Shown here: positions 45,800 to 57,200 of the stretch, one piece after another
How the letters are laid out: every line of letters starts with the position of its first letter
Numbering within the stretch: position 1 is the stretch's first letter
DNA from: Hemileia vastatrix
Taxonomy: Eukaryota > Basidiomycota > Pucciniomycetes > Pucciniales > Zaghouaniaceae
Length of the DNA: 64,000 nucleotides
Assembly: GCA_030280995.1 (NCBI GenBank)
Contig: JASXTE010000004.1
Span: forward strand, 40,294,797 to 40,358,796
Direction of reading: 5' to 3'
The notes under the pieces: model-generated
The model's input: the letters and a program-made list of their open reading frames with translations, nothing else
The model's database searches: none
Told to the model about the DNA's origin: nothing
Position numbers and translations under genes: made by a program

Positions 45800-47740
45800 T
45801 AAAAAAATATGTGATATGAATTTGTGGAGGTAGTCACCAGACAACCTACACATAAGGTTGAGGATGCTCCTGAGTATGTGAGATTGGGAAGGAGAGTTGA
45901 AACTACTTCAAGGAACAAAGGAATACCTTGAAGAAGTGACTCAAAGATATGTCCAAGGAAGTTATCCTGCTTTGAGATATTTTTGAGGGGAATATCAATA
46001 TAGAATTAAAGGTGATACTAATATTCTAAGAAATCTCACAAAGGGTTGGAAACTTAATAATTAAGGGAAATGATTTAAGGATTTATGATTGACATAAAAA
46101 TGATTAATAAGAAAAGGAAGGAAAAATAATAGCCTAATATATATTACTATAAATTCAACTACTTTCACAACAATATTATAATTCAATTCTAAGGAATGTC
46201 AACTCAAAACCAACACCATTTATATAGACAAATCCACCTCAAATTGACCTTTTAAGTAAACTTCATTACCATATCACAAACCCTATAAAATTACCATTCA
46301 TTCTTACTCACAGTCCCTTTAACAACCCACATGCACACAATAACCCTTATTTAGAATATCACATCAACCATAGCACTAATAGTGTGTCCATCTGCTTAAA
46401 TTGAAAAGCATAAGCACATCATTGAATTAACATACTAATATAGATTTAGTATTTAGATAGAGTGCAGTTAATTAAGCAGTTCTGGATTGAGAACACAAAG
46501 GAAACACAGTTGTTAAGTTAATGTTGCTTCTACACTTCTTGTATGGATTTAGTTGAGATAATTATGCCCTGGATTATGGACTTAATGAGCTACTTTTTTC
46601 TTGGAGTGTCACATGGTGCATGACAGATGCCCAGGTATAAGATGCAAACTCTGTTGAGCGTAAGAAAACTTCATTAACTTTTATATATTCTGTAACTTCA
46701 CACAACCTATATATCTGTTTTGTTTTATTTAAATTTAAATATCTTTATTTAATTCCTGAAAAACATGATCCCATGCCTACCCCACCTCACCCTTGCACTT
46801 ATAGAGGTGTTTCCCACTTCCAGTTTAAACAGCCATGCACTGCCTATGTGGCTATGGATTTTTTTTTGTGTCAAAAGCTTGGCAACTCAAGGTCCTTGCA
46901 AAAAGGGTGAGTGTTGTCAATGGAAATGAGCAGCCTGTGATGCATTGTGAAAAAATGAGGTAATAGAGGGGTAATTTAAATTGACTAAATTTGGGTCTAT
47001 CGCTAGGGATAGGGAAGTTGTCAAAGATATATGGGATGTGCCCATCAAAGATTACTTGGTAGTTGGTGAAGAAGATTAAGCTTTGAGTTAATGGGATTGG
47101 AAGGATATCACAAGCTGGGTTTCCAAACTTATGTTGGGAAAGCACTGGATGGAAAAGGAGGAGAAGGTTGATGAGTTAATTTAGGATGGGGTGGATCCAG
47201 TAGTTAAGGTAGCTACTACTCTGAAACATCAATGAAGAATTTTCATTGATGACAAGGATGATGATGAGGAAGTGTAGGTGGCTGGTCCAAGTAACACAAC
47301 CTTATTTCTCAGACAAGATCCACAGTTTGAGTTAAGAGTTTTAGATTTAATTTATTTGTTTTAATAGATTAATCATCAATTTTACCTTGTTTTTGAATGT
47401 AGGGATAATTGAGGAGCTGCCTGTCAAAGCAGAAAAAGATACTTCCATCAAACTTTGAATTGAGGACAAAAGACCAATTGAGTCTGGTCCTTCAAGGACT
47501 ATTAATAATAAAAACTCTGTCACTTCCATGTGGGATGAAGAAGAACTCAACCCAGTTTGGTCTAGAAGACCTGTTAAAACTTGTCTAAATAAATTTGTCA
47601 AGAATTTGTGCAACAAGGTCAACAAGATTATTGACACAGTTTTGTATGATGTAGCCAAGGAACTAATGGACATTGGAAAATTTGTTCCAGTTGAAGAGGT
47701 AGAAGTCTTTGAGAAAAGTCAAAAAGAGATTTGATTCAAA
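45800..47740 (+). pseudogene. Retroelement-like coding scraps, unassigned
   Basis: Several frames give short protein-like runs: EDAPEYVRLGRRVETTSRNKG near 45860-45920, EQPVMHCEKMR and KFGSIARDREVVKDIWDVPI near 46930-47050, and an open stretch of 68 codons at 47528-47734 that reads MWDEEELNPVWSRRP. The middle part could be a decayed retropepsin/linker of a gypsy element, judging by its order before the opposed gypsy fragments. No catalytic motif is left. I cannot name the family with confidence. Confidence 0.3.
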
Positions 47741-48600
47741 GGAAAATAAAGGAAAAAAATTAGAAGAGAGAAATGAACAAGGAAAAGAAATAAAAAGAAA
47801 AATTTGTATATAGTTTTCTTGAATATTTTTTAATGATAACTTTAATTTTATTTATGTTGTATTATTTTTAAAAAGAATAGGAAGAATGTTTGTAAAATAA
47901 ATTAATTTAGAAGAAAAAAAATTGAGATAATTTTGAGAAAAAAGATTAGAAAAACGAGAAAAAAAATTGGTTAGATTTATTTTATTTATTTTTATTTTTT
48001 TTAAAATTTATTGTTAATTTTTTAATTTGATTTAAGTCTACATTAATTTTTTAATAGAAAAATAATGAGAAAAAGTCTTTAAAAGAATTTAACAAAAGAG
48101 AAAAAATTTTGAAAAAAAAATTGTTTGAAGATTATTTGAGGTTGAGAGAGAGAACTTTTGTTGAGTTGTTTTTTAAAGCTTTATATGGATTGAGAGCTTT
48201 AAAATAGAAAGAAAATTTAAAGAAGAAAAGAAAACAAAGAAAGGAATACCAAAGATTTAGAATTGAATTAATTTATGTTTAATATTTGTTTTAAAGAAAG
48301 AAGGATAAAAAAGAAAAGAAAAGAATGTAAATTATATTTAAAATATTTAGGAAAAAGAAATTTCGTATTAATTATTTTGTTTTAGATATTTTTTAAATTT
48401 TGGTTTTGGTTTGATTTATTTAAATTTAAATTTAATTTAGATTTTAAGAAAGAAGAAATAAGAAAAAATTAAATTTTAGATTTAGAATAGTAAGATTAGA
48501 TTTAAAAAAGTGAAAAAATATTTTAAAGGTTTAGGTTTATATGGATATTTTAGATGAAAATATTTTAAAGGTTAAGCAGAATTAGAAACTTAAACAGTTG
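47741..48600. other. Purine-rich low-complexity DNA, no gene
   Basis: The plus strand is dominated by GAAAAA, AGAAAG and TTTA runs, with very little C. No ORF, hairpin or clear repeat unit was found. Confidence 0.5.
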
Positions 48601-48609
48601 GTTCCCAGG

Positions 48610-49530
48610 ATGTTTTATTTGAGTCATTGAGGAAATCTTCCCACTACAGGAGGTATTGAAGTTTTCCCTTGCACCCTCTTGAATAAAGAATCTGACTTAT
48701 TTCCTACTATAGATGATCTTCAAACTTTAACAGTTCTAGAGGAGGTTGGTTCTTGCTCAGGTATATTTTTTGAGCTAGTTCCATGAGAGAAACATTAAAA
48801 ACAGGATGAATTGATGGACATTATAATGGTAACCTGAGTCAAAATTCATTTTTAGAGACTTCAGAGTTGATTTCAAATGCTCCCAAGCACTTCTCAGATA
48901 GTTTCTTTGATTTTAAAGCTGTTTGGATATTTTTAGATTTGAGCCATACTTTGTTTCTTGGCTTAAAATGTGGAGCAGATTGTCAATGTTTGTCAGCCTG
49001 TTCTTTGTATATTCCGTTTTAAGTTCAAGGTTAAATTGAAGCTTGCCTTGAAGTCCTGAAATGTTTTGAAGATAAGTTTAAGAAGTTTACTTTGTTCCTA
49101 CTTGAATTGTATTTAATCAAAAATGTTCTCCATAGATTTTTTCAGGGGATATTGCTTTGTCCAAGAATGTGTCAATTTTTTGTAGGTGAATTTGGCCAAT
49201 GGTAAACATGTGGTCCATTCTTTTTGTTGATAATTGAAATACATTCAAAGATATTATATGAGGATTTGATTTACCCTTTTGTTTTTCCCATCTGTTTCAG
49301 GATGATAGGAAATAGAAAGTTTCCTTGTAATATTTAATTGTTGACAAAGTTGAGTCCAAAAAGAAGAAACAAAGAGAGAACCTCTGTCAGAAATAATATC
49401 AAAAGTTAATCCATGTTTAGAAAATACATATTCTAGAAATAATATAGCTAAATCTTCCGCTTTAACAGTAGTATTAGTCTTAATAAAAATATACATTTTA
49501 TACCTCTCAACCTGGTCAATCTCCTTCATT
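48610..49530 (-). pseudogene. Gypsy integrase core and C-terminal fragment
   Basis: The open part (49529-49254) reads KTNTTVKAEDLAILFLEYVF, then FDIISDRGSLFVSSFW, then ISYHPETDGK. This is an integrase core with the second catalytic Asp present. The catalytic Glu, expected three residues after DGK/DGQ, is Lys (KNKRVNQ). Further left (to about 48610) stop-ridden frames show the linker and GPY/F-like end (NVHQFILFLMF, related to PSIHPVFHVS). It runs toward the plus-strand gypsy fragment but belongs to the opposite strand, so the two come from different insertions or a rearrangement. Confidence 0.65.
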
Positions 49531-49739
49531 GAAATATTTCATGAAATTATTAGTGAAATAAATTTCTAATCCCTCTCCTTCAGAAAACTCTAAATATAAA
49601 ATTCCCTCAGTGAAATACTCAGATAAATTTGATTGAGAAAATCCCAAATGATTGCAAAATTCTTTGCAAACTGGCAAATTTTTGTTCCACAATGACCCTT
49701 GAACCTTCAATACAGATCACTCCTAGGTAATTGATGCCT

Positions 49740-51389
49740 CATTATTCTTATATGGAAAAGCATCACAATGGTTAAAACCATATTTGCCCATTCTTTCTTT
49801 GACAGAAACCCATTTTCACATCAATGATTGGGAAAAATTAAATGATAAACTCTTTACTTTATTTGGTGACCCTAATGAAACTGATAACACAGAAATTGAA
49901 TTAAATTTCCTTTTAATGAACAATAATGGTAAAGCTTCTTAGGAAATCTCAAATTTCAGGGCTCTACAAACTCAAATAGGTTGGAATGATGCAGCCCACA
50001 AGTGTCATTTCAAAAAGTGACTTCCTTTGAGGATTCATAACCAGGTAAAGTTTTATGTTCATAAAATGATAAATTTAATGGAACTAATGGATAGGACCCT
50101 CAAAATTGATGGTATTCACCAGGGCTGTCTCCAACAAAGGTGTCATGCCAATAAATCTTATTGTTTGAACTTCAAATATGGCACTTCTTTGAATCATCCT
50201 CAACCCACTCAATCATCATCTCAAACAAAACCCAATCAAAAAGGGTAAAGACAAAGCTCAACCCCAGTAAATATCAGTAAGGTATTGTATCTAAAAGGGG
50301 AATTAAAAGAAGATGAGAAGAAATAAAGAGCAGATAACGGGTTGTGTATGTGATTTGGGGGTAAACACAATTTGGATGAATGTGCTAAGTTAAAGGATAG
50401 AGATGGTGAAATTTTTATGTCAAAAAATTAGTGAATTGTTTACTTGTGTGCAAAGCAAACTATTTTATATATCCCAGCTCACAGAACCTCCATGTCCTAA
50501 GTACTGAGGTTTCCCTTAACCTTTTGAGACTGATTCTTTTTAAAGAGGATATTCCCTTCAGTTGTCTTATTGACTCTGGAGCTTCAATTTTATTTATCAG
50601 TTTATATTTTTCCAAAAAACTTAAGCTGAAGTTTGTAGAAATTGACCAAATTCCAATTTTTCTGGTCAAATCAGAGGAACCCAAATACTGGGTTGGTAAG
50701 AAAGTTTTATGGTTTTTAAATTTCTGAATTTTCCCTCCTTTGAGTGGGAATTGACAGTCTTAGATTCCCCAAGGATGGACAATACCATTCTTGGCCATGA
50801 CTTCTTACAGCATTGGAATTGCAAAATTGATTGGTCACAGGGATTGATCACCCCTTTTTCTAAGTATATTTCTGATTAATCAATTCAAGTCAATGGGGAG
50901 TTAAAAAACCTACCTTACCAAGTCCTGCTAGAGAACAATTCTCTACCAGATTTATTGCAAGCATCTTATCTTTCTTTAAATGAGAACTTGGTTAACCATT
51001 CTAGCTCAACTACTTCACTCAAAGAGGATTTTAATAGACTTGAAGTAATAAAATTTTGCTCTCTAAATACAGGTCTACTTTTGGAAGACTCTTTTAAAGA
51101 TGAAGAGGATGACCAGATTAATATTGAAGCCATGAAACCAAATCTACCTGAATTTTACCAAGAATTCATCAATTTTTTTCAATATGCAAGGCCATCAAAC
51201 TACCACCTCATCAACCATATAACCATCAAATAGATTTAATAGGTTGTGTCTATTCTTTTTCAAAGAAAAATCTCACTTCTTCAAGACTTAATTTCAGAGA
51301 ATGTAGCAAAAGGTTTCATTTATGCCATTAAGTCTCCAACTGGCTCTCCAGTTCTTTTTGTTAAGAAAAAAGATTGAAGTCTTAGGTTA
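49740..51389 (+). pseudogene. Gypsy gag, protease and RT start, truncated
   Basis: Gag-like text (about 49810-50240) is followed by a zinc-knuckle remnant reading GGKHNLDECAKLKDRDGE (about 50357-50410). A retropepsin follows, with DSGAS as the active site (50575-50589) and ILGHDFLQHWNCKIDW near its end (about 50788-50835). After a linker (open at 50955-51233) the RT begins with SPTGSPVLFVKKKD (about 51335-51376). One stop lies in each of several blocks. The RT stops at 51389, where another element's LTR begins. The rest of the pol is not in the window. Confidence 0.75.
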
Positions 51390-52038
51390 TGTTGGCCGGT
51401 CATCTAGAAGGAGAAGAAGAAGAAGAGGAGAAGAGGAAGTAGGAGAAGAGGGAAATAATAGTAAATAATATAAATAAAAGAAATAAAAAGAAAGAAATAA
51501 TAGGGAATGAGTTTTAAAGAAATGTAACAACAACTTTTGTAACTGTGGATAAGGGACTTGAAAGTGGTTTAACAGGGATAATGATCATGTAAGTATTTTT
51601 TATTCTGCTTAAATATAAACTGTAATTACTAACAGACTTAAAGAAACCTTAGATTCATTTATATAATATTTTTATAAGACTTGTAGTGTCAAAAAATAAT
51701 AATAAAGTATTTAAATTTATATAAGTAATGTAAGTGATAGTGGCTAAAGGGGACTTCCAAGGCCTTTTTATAGGCAAGGAGACCTCTGAAGCGCCACAAT
51801 AATGTATATACAATTATTAATAATGTGAAAAAAGAAGACAAAAGAATTTAATTAAAACATAGAAATTACAAGAAAAAAATGAAACAATAAACTAAACCTG
51901 TGAGTAAGTAAATATTTTTCCCACCATAAATTCCCAAAATTATTAATTAATATAATGAGTAACTAAGTAAGTATGAAACATAAGAACTGTGAATAAAAAA
52001 ATCCAAAACAGGTATTACAGTGAGATGTAAAGGGTTTA
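51390..52038 (-). repeat. Older gypsy LTR, 3' part, split by the young element
   Basis: The stretch begins TGTTGGCCGG on the plus strand, right where the plus-strand RT frame is broken, so on the minus strand it ends CCGGCCAACA. It is interrupted at 52038/61762 by the young gypsy (GTTTA duplicated). Together with 61762-62391 it gives a minus-strand LTR of about 1.27 kb that starts TGTCATCC and ends AACA. A GA-rich run (51401-51450) lies near its end. Confidence 0.55.
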
Positions 52039-53538
52039 TGTCAGCCTGTATATCTCCAGGACTGAGTAAAAAGTAACTATAAGTTATGTTAAACACATGA
52101 ACTATACATGGGAATAATAAATGAGAGTACACAAATAGTATACATAAGTAAAATTATGATAATACACAAAAAATGCCATTATAACACCTTATATACACAC
52201 ATATATCCACCTTTTATAGGTCTTATGTACTTAATATTAAGTTGGAGTATGTTAGGGTAATCTTAAGAACCTTAAGTATAAGGCTACATAATTTTTAAGT
52301 ACACTTAAAGCTGTTATATTCATTGTTTTATGCAAAAAACAAGAAATGCGCTTTATTTCACTTAAACGTTGACTATATGCGCTATAAAATTGAGAATATC
52401 AAAATTGCGCTTTGACAGATCAATTGGGCTCATTTAGAACTATTGATTTGGCTATTTAAATTCATAAAAATAACACTTTTCAAATTTGGTGTTTTTTATG
52501 CCAGAAATGGCTTCTGTGTACTGGCCACATACTGCCTGCTTTTTTCCCGTGTGAATAGCTTCATTTTTAGCAAAGTTAGCTTTTTCACACTATAATTACC
52601 CCACATTCTACGCCCACTGTGGGGAAACACACTAAAATAGGCGACAGGCGCTTATTTAGTGTCCTAGCTTAATTAATAATGCATTGACCCTGTTTATATG
52701 CACTAATTTCATTAATAACCTCACTCTTGGCACTTTATTTCATCACCACGCTTAAATTCGCCTAATTTTAGTCAAGGATTTACCCGTGCAAGCGCCTGCC
52801 AAGAACTGCATGTAGTTACCCCACATCTCACGCTCTTTTTTAAGTTTTTGGGTGGTTTCTCAGTCAATTTTGGTTATTTTTGAATGGGAATTTCACGTAG
52901 TATAATGTCAGGATTAGCCCCATTATTTCTACCGTCAATCCCCCTTATTATTAAGCTATTATTAACCTTAAAAAGTCTCCTTTAGTCCTTAATATTATTG
53001 TTTTATACGCATATACTCTCTTTTTGTCTTTTTCTTTAATTTTGATGGATTTCCCTTATTATTTCAGGATTTTGGCGGTTATTACTCTTCTAATTATGTC
53101 ATGGGTCACTGGGAATGTTGATGGGAATGTCTATTAGTTGTTTAGAGGCGTTATTAACTGTGTATTGGGTGGTACATCAAGGGAATCATTGGGGAACTCA
53201 GTGTGTATAAAAGGAGGAGGTTTTTGGGTTGTATTTCTTCATTCTTTATCATTACAATTAACCAATATAACCAAAACAATTACAATACATATCAATTAGT
53301 ACTTTTATAAGACTTTTGAATAGTATCTGAATTTATATAATCTATTTTTCTACCAACTATAAAGATTGTAAGCCATATATAAGAATAGTGAGAATTTTAT
53401 TACTGAGACCTTTATATTTGATTATATTTTACAACTTAGTGGATTAGAACTACAGTATTCATATAGGACCATTAAAATCTTCTAGACAACTGACTATTCA
53501 AGCTAGTTCACGTCCTTGTACTTGACCTTAGCCTGACA
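52039..53538 (+). repeat. 5' LTR of the young gypsy element
   Basis: Begins TGTCAGCCTG and ends TTAGCCTGACA, with TGTCAG/CTGACA as a 6-bp inverted end. It holds the promoter (TATAAAA at 53206). Base composition is less extreme than its surroundings and several CG dinucleotides are retained. In two of the eight differences from the 3' LTR the 5' copy has CG where the 3' copy has CA (52408 region and 52549 region), as expected from decay of methylated cytosine. Confidence 0.95.
53206..53212 (+). promoter_or_regulatory. TATA box of the young gypsy 5' LTR
   Basis: TATAAAA followed by GGAGGAGG sits 327 bp before the LTR end, so transcription would start near 53235-53245. The same box is at 61429-61435 in the 3' LTR. 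Confidence 0.6.
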
Positions 53539-53540
53539 AT

Positions 53541-53556
53541 TGGGGACCTTTCCTCA
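53541..53556 (+). other. Primer-binding-like site
   Basis: TGGGGACC starts 2 bp after the 5' LTR. A TGG start just inside the LTR is the usual site where the CCA end of a tRNA pairs. I could not assign the tRNA. Confidence 0.5.
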
Positions 53557-53721
53557 AGAATTCTGTTATAATCCTGTAAGTGAAATTTTCAAAAGAAGGT
53601 GCACGTAAATAATATCCCTATAGAAATATTTGGATAATTACAACAGGTTGGGGTCACTTATATAGTGATTTCAGAAAAAGAAGCCCTGTTATATTATAAA
53701 ATTGTGATATTGAATCAACAA

Positions 53722-53882
53722 TTTTACCACTAATTTAACTTATAATTGTTATTAGTGGGTCTGTCAATAGACCAATTAAATTTGAGATCTTTGCAGATAA
53801 AATTTTTACCACTAATTTAACATATAATTGTTCTTAGTGGGAGTCTGTCAATAGACCAATTAAATTTGTGATCTTTGCAGAT
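53722..53882 (+). repeat. 80-bp direct duplication in the leader
   Basis: Two near-identical copies contain TTTACCACTAATTTAAC, TCTGTCAATAGACCAATTAA and GATCTTTGCAGATA. Each copy can pair CCACTAAT with ATTAGTGG across about 20 bases. It lies between the primer site and the gag start; a role in RNA dimerisation or packaging would be a guess. Confidence 0.75.
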
Positions 53883-54206
53883 AATAAACCAATTAAACTG
53901 ATTAATTGTTTTCTTTTAACAGGACTCTTAATCTTTTCTTTTATTGGTTTGTAAAATTCATTAAATATTGAGAAAGAATCATACTGACAGTTGTTTTCTT
54001 TTGAATATAAAAATACGGCTACATATTGTAGACCAGTTAAATCAAGTGACCACATAAAAGCATATTTGACTTTTGGCACTTAAATATTCACTTCATACCA
54101 ATAAGTAAGCAATAAAATTGTCTTCAGTGGTATTGATAAATACTGATAAAACTCCTTTTTGAAGTTTTCATATCTAAACTTTCAATTCTTTAAATTCCAC
54201 GTAAAA

Positions 54207-57200
54207 ATGTGTGACAACAATGACATTGTAAGTAATAAGGTAAAACCTTATAACTTAAGACCTAGAGCTGAAAGACCTGTTACAGGACATTCAAATGGAG
54301 GGCCAGGACTCTCCCATAATCAACAACACTCCTTCAATGTCTCTGGAGGAAAGGGAAAAGCTTTTAAAGCAGGTTTCAATAAAGAAAACAAAAAATACTT
54401 TACAAGAACAAGTTCACTCCCTATCCACCCTACTGAACACCTTGACAATAAGAGTCAACAATATAGTGGACCAGATCAACAATCTGGAAAAGAGAGCAGC
54501 TCAAGGTTTCATAGAAGTCAACCAAGCTCTAGTGGACATAAAGACTCAACCACCAACAGTGGCACCCAACAATTCCATAGCAACACCTCCAGCCCAAGAG
54601 GAGGACCAAAAAATTACTGTAAGCAAATGGAAATGGGATTGGTACGCCCAAAACTACAACAATCCTCAACAGCAGGGCTCCAGCAGTCACCCTTACAGGG
54701 GAAAGGCAAGGAGAGGCAGGGGAAGTGGGATAAGACCTTGGTAAGTCATCCAACTTCTTATGATCAATTATATCAACCTGAAAATAAATTACTTATAGGT
54801 AATGAGATTGATAAGGAAATATTGGATATTATTGATAAGGATTTAAAGGATTATTCATTTGAACAGAATATGTTAAACTTGTCTTTACATGAGGACAATG
54901 TAAATAGTTTTATTGATCACCAGAAAAATACTATTAATATAAAAATGGAATCAAATGAATTAAATCTTGACCCTGATAATGAGTCTTCTGAATTGGACAC
55001 GGAAAAAATAGAATATTTTTTAAAAGAGAATCCAATGGAATCAAAAATAATAAGTAAATTATTATTGAGAATTGAAAAATTGGAAGAGTTCTCAAAAGAG
55101 TCAAACATTAATACAGAAAATGTATTATTACAACTAACACAATCATTGAGTACCACAGCCAATAAATTAAAAATTATTGAAAATTCAAATAATGAATTAA
55201 TCAATGAGAATAAAAGATTAAAATCTGAGATTAGAAATTTAGAAAGTAAATTAGAACACTCTCAGAATATTATGGCTACCATAGAGGGACGTGTAAAATT
55301 GTCTTTTTCAAATGTAAATGATACTTTAACTCATGTACCTGTAATAAAAGATAGGTTACAAAGAGTAGAAATTGAAGTAGCTAACATTTTGAAAAATACT
55401 GAAACAATAAAGGATAATACCTCTTATGTAGAAAGAGTACCAGTTTTTATGAAACACTCTGATGATAAACCAATGATGGAACATGAACATAGTGTCATGG
55501 GCTCTGAGAATATAAAATCAGTAAAAGATGAAATAAATGATCATCTTTCTAAAGTAAGTGAATTACTCAATATTCCTCAGGTTAGGGAAGCAAAAACTAG
55601 CCAAAAGAACTGGCCTAAGTTAGATCAGTACCCTTCTTTTGACGGGGATTCAAAATCTGATTGGCAACAATTCATACAAAGAATTGATAACTTAAAATTT
55701 TCATACAAATTACCTGATGAAGAAATTACTTCAAAGTTAATATCTTTATTTACAGATGTGGCCTTATTATGGTTTGAATCTGTATTGAGTGAGGGAATTA
55801 ATTACTCCTGGAATGAATGGAAGGCACTAATTGAAAGGCAATTTGGTGGCCCAAAATTTAGAATCACTCAACAAAGACTGTATGAAAAGGCCAGATATAA
55901 TCCAAATGCTGGAGATAAACCCATGGTCTTCTTAATGAATTTAATAAAAATCATGAAAGCTATGGATCAAAAAATGGATTATGAAGAGTGGAAAGAAAAA
56001 ATAATATACAAATTGCCTATATCAGTTAGAGACATTATTGTTGCTAGAACTGAAACTGTCAGAGACACCTCTGGATTCATTAATATATGCAATGAGATAT
56101 TATTAAACCACAAATATGAAACCAAGTATAGTAATTACAGACAAAGTGTTGAAGTGGTAAAACCTACTACAAGTAAGTTACCAGTGGAAAAGAAAAAACC
56201 TTCAGCTCCCCTTGTCCCTAAGAGACAAGAAAATAACACTTGTTACAAATGTAATGAACCTTGGGTTAAAGGTCACACGTGTAAGAAAAGAATAAATGTT
56301 ATTGAAACCTCACAGAATTCTGAACCTAGTAATCATGAAGATGAGAATGTGGAATCCAGTGAGGATTGCAAGAGTAACATATCTTACAGTGATGATGAAA
56401 ATGAGATATTTGTATTAGAACAGGATATAATGTTCCTGAATGATGCTATACCTCATACAGACACATCTTTGACTTCCATAGAGGAAGCTGAAATAATTAA
56501 AGATGTATCTCATGATACTTACAAAATAACACCTATCAGAGCACCTATTATCATATGTGGAAAAGAAATGAATGCCATTCTTGACACTGGGGCTGCAGGT
56601 AGTGTAGTTTCACTTAATGCATTAATGAAACTTGATAGTAAGTACCAGGAAAAACTAGAACCTGTTCAGACAAAGAACTGGAGGGGTTTTGGTTCAGTAT
56701 TAAATCCAATTGGCAAATACAAAACTGCTGTATTCTTTAAATATAATAATGGATATGTTAGAGCAGTTTGTGAATTTGTAGTAATGGATAATAATAATTG
56801 TAGTGATTGGTTTATTATTGGCAATGATTTATTGACAAAATTTGGCATTAAACTAGATCCTGCAAACAGTTGTTTCACCATAGGGGTGAATGGTAAAAGA
56901 AAATTCAAAATATGTTCTGAAAATTCAGTATATACCATTTCTCCTAGAGAAGAACAACTGCAAGGTGGAAGAACCACCAATGAAGTGGGTGAATTGGAAA
57001 ATGAAATCCAAAAGGCCTCTTTCAGTCCTCAACTCTCAAAAATTGAACAAGAAGATATTTTGAGATTGATTAAATCATATCCTATGGCATTTGCTCATGG
57101 CTCAAATGAACTAGGATTGGTCAAAGACCATGAGATGAAAATCTCTTTAAGCTGTGATTTGGATAATATTCCTGGAAGTTTAAAAAAGAAACCTTACCCA

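Noticed and set aside
53834..54079. 81-codon minus-strand ORF in the leader of the young gypsy
   Set aside because: It starts at a non-ATG codon, overlaps the 80-bp duplication antisense to the element, and shows no family signal.
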